Below, in pieces: positions 58,745-64,000 of a stretch of DNA of 64,000 nt. Position 1 is the first letter of the stretch. Every line of letters begins with the position of its first letter. Below the pieces are notes generated by a model, which saw nothing but the letters and a program-made list of their open reading frames with translations, searched no databases and was not told where the DNA came from. The stretch spans positions 937,501 through 1,001,500 of the forward strand of contig JADJRG010000013.1 in the NCBI GenBank assembly GCA_016712315.1. The letters run 5' to 3'. A program made the position numbers and the translations under genes. This DNA comes from Nannocystis sp. GTDB taxonomy: Bacteria > Myxococcota_A > Polyangia > Nannocystales > Nannocystaceae.

Positions 58745-59892
58745 GCGCCTTCCAAGCCGTCAAAGATCGCGCCGCCCGCGCCAAAGAGGCCGCCGCCGCC
58801 CAGCTCGAGATCTCCCGCGCCTGGGGCAAGGCCGTCCGTGAGCGCGCCGGCGGCCCCTATCCGTACCTCGCCCCGATCGTCCGCCGCGCCGCCCGGATCG
58901 GCGAGCCGCCCACCAACAGCACCCCGCACCGCGTCGTTTACCAGCGCGGCGCCATGAAGCTGATCCACTTCGCCCCCGCCGTCCGCCGCCACCGCACCCC
59001 GATCCTCTTCGTCTATTCGCTGATCAACCGCTATTACATCCTCGACTTCCTCCCCGGCCGCTCCCTCATCGAGCACATGCGCGACCAGGGCTTTGACGTC
59101 TACGCCATCGACTGGGGCACCCCTGGCGACGTCGAGAATCACATGACCTGGGAGGATTTTTTGGGCGGCCTCATCGGCAGCGCCGTCCGCTGGACCTTAC
59201 GCCACAGCGGCGCCGACGACCTCACCCTCTATGGCTATTGTATGGGCGGCACCATGGCCCTCGCCTACGCCGCCTTGCACCCCCAGGGGATCCGCAATTT
59301 CGTCGCCCAGGCCACCCCCGTCGACTTCCACGAGGGCGGGATCTTCACCACCTGGACCCGCCCCGAATTTTTTAACGTCGACGCCATGGTCGACGCCTAC
59401 GGCAGCGCCCCCATCGACCTGATGGAGTCCGGCTTCTCGATGATGGCGCCGATCCAGCGGATCACCAAGTGGCTCGATGTCTTTCGGAAGATCGACGACG
59501 CCGACTTCGTCACCACCTTCCTCGCCATGGAGCGTTGGGCCGCCGACAACGTGCCCTTCCCCGGAGAGGTGTATCGGCAGTACATCAAGGATTGTTATCA
59601 AGAGAACAATTTTTGTAACGGTCGTATGGTCGTCGGCGGCCGCAAGGTCCAGCTCAGCCAGATCCGCTGCCCCCTGCTCAACCTCATCGCCGATAAAGAC
59701 ACCATCGCTCCCCCGCCCTCGAGCACCATTTTGAATGATCTCGTCGGCAGCAGCGACAAGACCCTCATGCGCTTCCCGGTCGGCCACATCGGCCTCAGCA
59801 CCTCCAGCAAGGGTCCCAAAGAGATCTGGCCCAAGGTCGCCGCCTGGATCGCCGCCCGCAGCGAGCCCCTCACCGGCGAGGAACCCACGTAG
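58741..59892 (+). CDS. phaC: Class III polyhydroxyalkanoate synthase, PhaC subunit
   Basis: PhaC polymerises (R)-hydroxyacyl-CoA into storage polyester on granules. The 383-residue alpha/beta-hydrolase has the lipase-like box LYGYCMGG with nucleophile Cys167, the Asp in LIADKDTIAPPP and the His in FPVGHIGLS, completing the Cys-Asp-His triad. FVYSLINRYYILDFLPGRS and DVYAIDWGTP are also characteristic. Its length fits class III (about 355-360) better than the larger class I enzymes. The partner gene directly precedes it with a four-base overlap. Confidence 0.94.
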   Translation: MSAFQAVKDRAARAKEAAAAQLEISRAWGKAVRERAGGPYPYLAPIVRRAARIGEPPTNSTPHRVVYQRGAMKLIHFAPAVRRHRTPILFVYSLINRYYILDFLPGRSLIEHMRDQGFDVYAIDWGTPGDVENHMTWEDFLGGLIGSAVRWTLRHSGADDLTLYGYCMGGTMALAYAALHPQGIRNFVAQATPVDFHEGGIFTTWTRPEFFNVDAMVDAYGSAPIDLMESGFSMMAPIQRITKWLDVFRKIDDADFVTTFLAMERWAADNVPFPGEVYRQYIKDCYQENNFCNGRMVVGGRKVQLSQIRCPLLNLIADKDTIAPPPSSTILNDLVGSSDKTLMRFPVGHIGLSTSSKGPKEIWPKVAAWIAARSEPLTGEEPT

Positions 59893-59967
59893 ACACCCCT
59901 CGACTCCCGGGCGCGGACGCTTCGCGCGCCACGAGGGCGCCCGCGTCGTCCGTCTGAGGCGGCCGGG

Positions 59968-61020
59968 TCATGGCTTCTTTCCCCTGCGCGGCGGGTCCCG
60001 CTTGGTCTCGGCCACGACCCGATCGAAGTCGCTCTCGAAGAGGCGGTCTTGCAGGACGCGGTACCTCTCGAACTCGCTCTCGGCGTGCGCCTTGGCGATC
60101 TCGGCGGTCACCTTGCCGGCGTCCGAGAGCACCGCGTGGTCCGTCGCGTCGAGGAACCGGTTCAGGCGCGTCTCCCAGTCCTGCATGGTCATGGGGATCT
60201 TGCGAAGCGCCATGCTCTCGGCGACGTCGAGGTAGGCGTTCACCAGCCGCGAGAGCTGCGCGAGCTCCAACTCGTTCAGGTAGTTCTTAGCGACCACCAC
60301 GTCGAACCTCTGAATCTTGCCGTGGGGCGCGTCCAGCCACGTATGCAGCCCCATGTGCTCCTTGGTGGCGTTCGCGCGATCGACGATCACCTCGGCTGCG
60401 GTCTGTCCGTGGATGGCCCAGTGCAGCTTGTTCTGCACCGTCGCGAAGAAGCGCTTCGTGGCCTGCGCGGTCACGTCGTAGTCCACCGACGTCGCGTAGA
60501 TGTCGGTGATCTTCTGGTAGAACTTGCGCTCCGACAGCCGGATCTCGCGGACGCGCTGGAGCTGCTCCTCGAAGTACTTGTCGCTCAGGACGGAGCCGCC
60601 GCGCTTGAGGCGCTCGTCGTCCATCGCGAAGCCCTTGATGGTGAACTCCTCGACCACGCGCGTCGCCCACTTGCGAAACTGCACCGCGCGCTCGGAGTTG
60701 ACCTTGTACCCGACGGCGATGATCGCCGAGAGGTTGTAGTGCTTCGTATCGTAGGTCTTGCCGTCGGCGGCAGTGATTCGAAAAGTTCTAAGAACTGCCC
60801 CCTCCTCGAGCTCGCTGTCCTCGAAGACCTTCTTCAGATGGTAATTGATGGTCGGCACCTCCACGTCGTAGAGCTGCGCCATCATCTTCTGGCTGAGCCA
60901 CACGTTCTCGTCGGCGTAGACCGCCTCCACGCCGCCCGTGCCGCTCGCAGCGACGAAGGTCAGGTATTCGGCCGCGGAGGAGCGAACGAGGGCGGCGCTC
61001 GGGTTCTTCTTGCGAGTCAT
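59968..61020 (-). CDS. RhuM-family protein, probable accessory gene
   Basis: The 350-residue protein matches the RhuM family: VEAVYADENVWLSQKMMAQLYDVEVPTINYHLKKVF near the N-terminus, KHYNLSAIIAVGYKVNSERAVQFRKWA, and the C-terminal HWAIHGQTAAEVIVDRANATKEHMGL. RhuM proteins are often found in pathogenicity islands and near restriction systems; their biochemical role is not established. No such partners are seen here. Codons around 60775-60800 (AGA, ACT, CTT, TTT) are unlike neighbouring genes, suggesting acquisition. In-frame starts exist upstream (61122, 61050); ATG 61020 is preferred. Confidence 0.87.
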   Translation of the reverse strand: MTRKKNPSAALVRSSAAEYLTFVAASGTGGVEAVYADENVWLSQKMMAQLYDVEVPTINYHLKKVFEDSELEEGAVLRTFRITAADGKTYDTKHYNLSAIIAVGYKVNSERAVQFRKWATRVVEEFTIKGFAMDDERLKRGGSVLSDKYFEEQLQRVREIRLSERKFYQKITDIYATSVDYDVTAQATKRFFATVQNKLHWAIHGQTAAEVIVDRANATKEHMGLHTWLDAPHGKIQRFDVVVAKNYLNELELAQLSRLVNAYLDVAESMALRKIPMTMQDWETRLNRFLDATDHAVLSDAGKVTAEIAKAHAESEFERYRVLQDRLFESDFDRVVAETKRDPPRRGKKP

Positions 61021-61336
61021 GGGGTGGTCACGACCTGAGCGTAATCGCATCTCCACTCTCAAGAAAGTCGGCCAGAAAACATCGTTCTCGGGCCCCACGG
61101 TCCTTCGCCGACTTTCATCCACCCGGGTCGGCGTCAGCCGGTGGGGAACTCAGAACAGTCGCCACGCAGACCGGGCCTCGTCAGGCGTCTGGGCTCCAGG
61201 TTGGGTGGCGCGTAGGGCTAGCGACGACATCGGGCTCCGAGGTGCGCGATCCTATGCCACAGCGTCGTCCGGCTCAAGGCGACGCCGCCTCGGGCCTGGA
61301 GCGGGTCCCGTCGTCAACGCATCAGCTCGCCGTGGC
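61021..61336. other. 316-base non-coding region between RhuM and thioesterase genes
   Basis: No convincing gene in any frame. It contains a 10-bp inverted repeat (61063-61072 and 61107-61116) near the RhuM start, and its base composition is less GC-biased than the flanking core genes. It may hold the RhuM promoter or mark one edge of an acquired segment. Confidence 0.6.
61063..61116. repeat. 10-bp perfect inverted repeat upstream of RhuM gene
   Basis: GAAAGTCGGC (61063-61072) and its reverse complement GCCGACTTTC (61107-61116) are separated by 34 bases. They start 43 bases upstream of the RhuM ATG. It could be a protein-binding site or the remnant of a mobile element end. Confidence 0.6.
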
Positions 61337-61843
61337 CTACAGCTGTCCGCTGTCCGCGGAGCTGGACACCGCGAGCAGCCGCCGAGCGTCCTCTGGGATC
61401 GCCGCCGCCACGAGCCCCGCGGGCCCCTCGGCGCTCGCCTGCAGCCACACACGCACCTCTCGGCCCGCCACCAGCACCTCATCCCCGCGACGGATCGTGT
61501 GCTCGAGGGTCACGCTGCTGCGGCCGATCGCCGCGACCTCGCACGCCAACGTGACCGTGTCGCCATAACGAGCCGGCCCGCGGAAGCTCGCGCGCGCGTC
61601 GACCAGCGACAGCCCCAGCGCGCCCCAGCGCGCCTGCATCGCCCGCGGATCGAGCCCGATCGCCCGAAAGAGCAGGTGCGCGGAGCGGTCGAACCACTCG
61701 AAGTAGCGCGGATAGAACACGATCTGCGCCGGATCGCAGTCGCCCCACGACACCACCAACACCGACTGATGCGCCGCGCCAAGCGCCGGCTCTGCGGCCG
61801 GCCCTGCCCCCGTCGAAGCGCCCGCTCGATCCTCCGTGCTCAC
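61337..61843 (-). CDS. Hot-dog fold acyl-CoA thioesterase (4HBT type)
   Basis: The 168-residue protein has the 4-hydroxybenzoyl-CoA thioesterase pattern: SWGDCDPAQIVFYPRYFEWFDRSAHLLF with the catalytic Asp in DPAQIV, then LVDARASFRGPARYGDTVTLACEV and LEHTIRRGDEVLVAGREVRVWL. Such enzymes hydrolyse aromatic or short acyl-CoA thioesters in homotetramers. The frame is open upstream to 62197 over the divergent kinase gene; the GTG at 61843, behind a G-rich ribosome-like site, is the most reasonable start. Confidence 0.87.
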   Translation of the reverse strand: MSTEDRAGASTGAGPAAEPALGAAHQSVLVVSWGDCDPAQIVFYPRYFEWFDRSAHLLFRAIGLDPRAMQARWGALGLSLVDARASFRGPARYGDTVTLACEVAAIGRSSVTLEHTIRRGDEVLVAGREVRVWLQASAEGPAGLVAAAIPEDARRLLAVSSSADSGQL

Positions 61844-61937
61844 GCGCTGATGCCCCCTCGTCGCCCTCGTTTTTATGCCGAGGCCCGCCCGCGGAGCAAG
61901 CCCGGCCGCCTGCGCCGCTCGTGTAGACTCGGCCACC

Positions 61938-64000
61938 ATGACCGGCTGGGCCGAGGCAGACGAGCGACCCGCGGAGGGCGGCTGGGGGCGCGCCTTGGAG
62001 CTCGGCCCCTTCCACCTCACCGCGCCGATCGGCGCCGGCGGTATGGGCGTCGTCTGGCAAGGCGCCCACCGCCTCGCGGGCGCCCCGGTCGCGGTCAAGG
62101 TCATCAGCCACGCCTGGTCGCGCGAGCCTGGCGCGCAGGCGGCCTTTCGCCGCGAGGTCCGCGCGATCGCCAGCCTCGCCCACCCCGGCATCGTCACCGT
62201 ACACGACGTCGGCGAGGTCGACGAGCGCGCCGCCGTCGCCTCGGGCGGCCGCCTGATCGCCCGCAGCCCCTACCTGGCGATGGAGCTGCTCCCCCACGGC
62301 AACCTCGAGCGCCTGCTCCCCGTCATCGACTGGCCCCTGCTCCGCCAGCTCGCGCACGACCTGCTCGGCGCCCTCGGCCACGCCCACGCCCACGGCGTTG
62401 TCCACTGCGACGTCAAGCCGCAGAACGTCCTCCTGGCCGAAGGGCCAGGTGGTCGCCTCACCGTCAAGCTCACCGACTTCGGCGTCGCCCACGCCCTCGC
62501 CGCCGCCACCGACGCCGGTGAGGCGGAGGGGCCCGTCAGCGCCGGCACCCCCGCCTACATGCCGCCTGAGCAGCTCGCCGGCCGCTGGCGCGACTTCGGC
62601 CCCTGCACCGATCTCTACGCGCTCGGCTGCATGTTGTGGGAGCTCTGCGCCGGCCACCTCCCCTTCCTCGCCGCCGATCTCGGCGAGCTCGTCCGCCTCC
62701 ACCTCTACGAGCCGCCGCCGCCGCTGCGCCCCCGCTTCGCCGCGCCACCTGGCCTCGAGGACTGGTTATGTCGCCTCCTCGCCAAAGACCCCGCCGATCG
62801 CTTCGCCCGCTGCGCCGACGCCGCCTGGGCCCTCCGCGCCCTCGACCGCGCCCCCGCTGAGGCGATCACCTGGCCGGCGCTCCAGGCCCGCCTCGGCGAG
62901 CATCCCCCCGCGGATCCCGAGCTCGCCACCGCCGCCCTGCCTGCCCGCAGCTCGGCCACCCTCGGGCTCGCCGCCGCCACCACCATGGCCAGCGATCGCC
63001 TGAGCGCCGCCACCCCCGCCGGGCCCGCCGCCGCGTCGCGCCCCCTCGCCGCCGCGCCCCCGCCCTGGCCGGTCGAGTGGAGGCGCCCCGAGGACGATCT
63101 TTACTCCTACGCCGCGCAGCAGCGCGCCCTCCCTGGCGCCGGCCTCGGCCTCTTCGGCCTGCGCGCGATCCCGCTCGTCGACCGCGGCGAGGCGCGCGAT
63201 CACATGTGGAACGAGCTCGCCAGCGTGCACGCCCACGGCCAAGCCCGCGCGCTGGTCCTCCGCGGCCCCTCTGGCGTCGGCAAGTCGCGCCTCGTCGAGT
63301 GGCTCGCCGTACGCGCCCACGAGCTCGGCGCCGCCGAGATCCTGCGCGCCACCCACAGCCCCCGCGGCGGCCCCGCCGACGGCCTCGCGCGCATGCTCGC
63401 CCGCCACCTCCGCTGCGTCGGCCTGCGCGGCCGCGGCCTCGACGCGCACCTCCAAGGCGTCGTCGCCCGCCTCGACCCGCAGGCCCCTCCAGAGGCCCTC
63501 CACGAGCGCGTCGCCGCCCTCGCCGCCCTCGTCCGCGGTGACGACGACGACGACGAGCGCGACCCCGACGAGCGGCCGCGCCTGCGCTTCAGCGACGACC
63601 GCGAGCGCCACGCCGCCCTCGCCGACGCCCTCACCCTGCTCAGCCGCCCTCGCCCGCTCCTGATCTGGCTCGACGACGTCATGTGGGGCGCCGACGCGCT
63701 CGGCCTCTGCCGCCACATCTTCAGCGGCCGCGCCCCGCCCCTCGCCGCCCTCTTTGTCCTCACTGTCCGCGACGACCAGCTCGCCGAGCGCCGCTTCGCC
63801 GCCCGCCTCTTGGATCAGCTCCTCGCCGCCCCAGCCGCCTCAGCCCTCGACATCGGCGAGCTCCCGACCGCCGATCACCGCGTCCTCTGCGAGCGCCTGC
63901 TCGGCCTCGGCGGCGAGCTCGGCGGCGCCGTCGCCGCCCGCACCATGGGCAACCCCATGTTCGCCGTCGAGCTCGTCGGCGACTGGGTCGAGCGCGGCCT
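61938..64000 (+). CDS. Hanks-type serine/threonine kinase fused to AAA-type ATPase, 5' part
   Basis: The frame is open from the ATG at 61938 to the window end, giving 687 residues of a longer protein. The kinase domain (about 25-310) has the Gly loop IGAGGMGVVW, VAVKV, catalytic loop HCDVKPQNVLL with Asp158 and Lys160, TDFGVAH and GTPAYMPPEQ. Cys157 replaces the usual Arg, so it is a non-RD kinase that may not need activation-loop phosphorylation. A Pro/Ala linker follows, then an ATPase domain with Walker A LRGPSGVGKSRLVEWLA (about 445) and Walker B PLLIWLDDVMWGAD (about 577). Kinase-ATPase fusions of this kind are frequent in myxobacteria. It is divergent from the thioesterase gene across 94 bases. 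Confidence 0.92.
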   Translation, partial: MTGWAEADERPAEGGWGRALELGPFHLTAPIGAGGMGVVWQGAHRLAGAPVAVKVISHAWSREPGAQAAFRREVRAIASLAHPGIVTVHDVGEVDERAAVASGGRLIARSPYLAMELLPHGNLERLLPVIDWPLLRQLAHDLLGALGHAHAHGVVHCDVKPQNVLLAEGPGGRLTVKLTDFGVAHALAAATDAGEAEGPVSAGTPAYMPPEQLAGRWRDFGPCTDLYALGCMLWELCAGHLPFLAADLGELVRLHLYEPPPPLRPRFAAPPGLEDWLCRLLAKDPADRFARCADAAWALRALDRAPAEAITWPALQARLGEHPPADPELATAALPARSSATLGLAAATTMASDRLSAATPAGPAAASRPLAAAPPPWPVEWRRPEDDLYSYAAQQRALPGAGLGLFGLRAIPLVDRGEARDHMWNELASVHAHGQARALVLRGPSGVGKSRLVEWLAVRAHELGAAEILRATHSPRGGPADGLARMLARHLRCVGLRGRGLDAHLQGVVARLDPQAPPEALHERVAALAALVRGDDDDDERDPDERPRLRFSDDRERHAALADALTLLSRPRPLLIWLDDVMWGADALGLCRHIFSGRAPPLAALFVLTVRDDQLAERRFAARLLDQLLAAPAASALDIGELPTADHRVLCERLLGLGGELGGAVAARTMGNPMFAVELVGDWVERG

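Overview
The window is a compact, very GC-rich bacterial chromosome segment that looks myxobacterial, most likely from the Nannocystis/Plesiocystis/Enhygromyxa branch (inference). The signs are a MYXO-CTERM-like tail (gene at 4918), a myxobacterial cysteine-rich repeat (37609), an MXAN_5187-like membrane protein (19801), many lipoproteins with Thr/Ser/Asp-rich linkers, and a serine/threonine kinase fused to an ATPase (61938). Genes are densely packed on both strands with frequent 4-bp start/stop overlaps and several GTG starts. I found no rRNA, tRNA, CRISPR array, prophage or insertion sequence.

Layout. 1-6.1 kb: two cyclophilin-type prolyl isomerases (the first cut by the window edge), a universal stress protein, the helicase HrpB and a secreted MYXO-CTERM protein. 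6.3-10.9 kb: an unexplained cluster (Cys-rich secreted protein, small membrane proteins, membrane-anchored metallophosphoesterase), then serC and a SUFU-domain protein. 10.9-19.7 kb: radA, an outer-membrane protein, a polysaccharide deacetylase, a dCMP-deaminase-like enzyme and a minus-strand run comEC - FHA protein - selA. 19.8-26 kb: MXAN_5187-like protein with promoter and terminator, peptide deformylase, a proline-rich membrane protein, selD, PilZ protein and PP2C phosphatase. 26.1-35 kb: cinA, recA, selB, an RpoE-like sigma/anti-sigma pair and hisH-hisA-hisF-hisIE. 35-50.5 kb: mostly envelope lipoproteins with an SRPBCC protein, a CTP-type lipid kinase, a BRCT/SMI1 protein, an ATP-grasp ligase, ftsH and an ECF sigma factor. 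50.5-59.9 kb: a CASTOR/POLLUX-like ion channel, aroA, a TrmA-family methyltransferase and a polyhydroxyalkanoate locus (phaR, acyl-CoA ligase, phaE-like, phaC). 60-64 kb: a RhuM-family gene that looks acquired, a thioesterase and the kinase-ATPase running off the end.

The clearest non-routine result is selenocysteine biology. selD contains an in-frame TGA at 23862-23864 exactly where the catalytic Cys/Sec belongs, so the real gene is 23796-24878 and not the shorter reading frame after the TGA. selA and selB lie within 13 kb on either side; selC was not seen. Other points of interest are the channel, which combines an S4-like helix, an EF-hand-like loop and a CASTOR-type filter; paired TGC-N3-GCA palindromes at the PHA locus; a BRCT-BRCT-SMI1 protein; and two unusual sequence biases (abundant GATC and a recurrent TTTTTACAG 9-mer). 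Functional calls come from reading translated motifs by eye; no database search was run.
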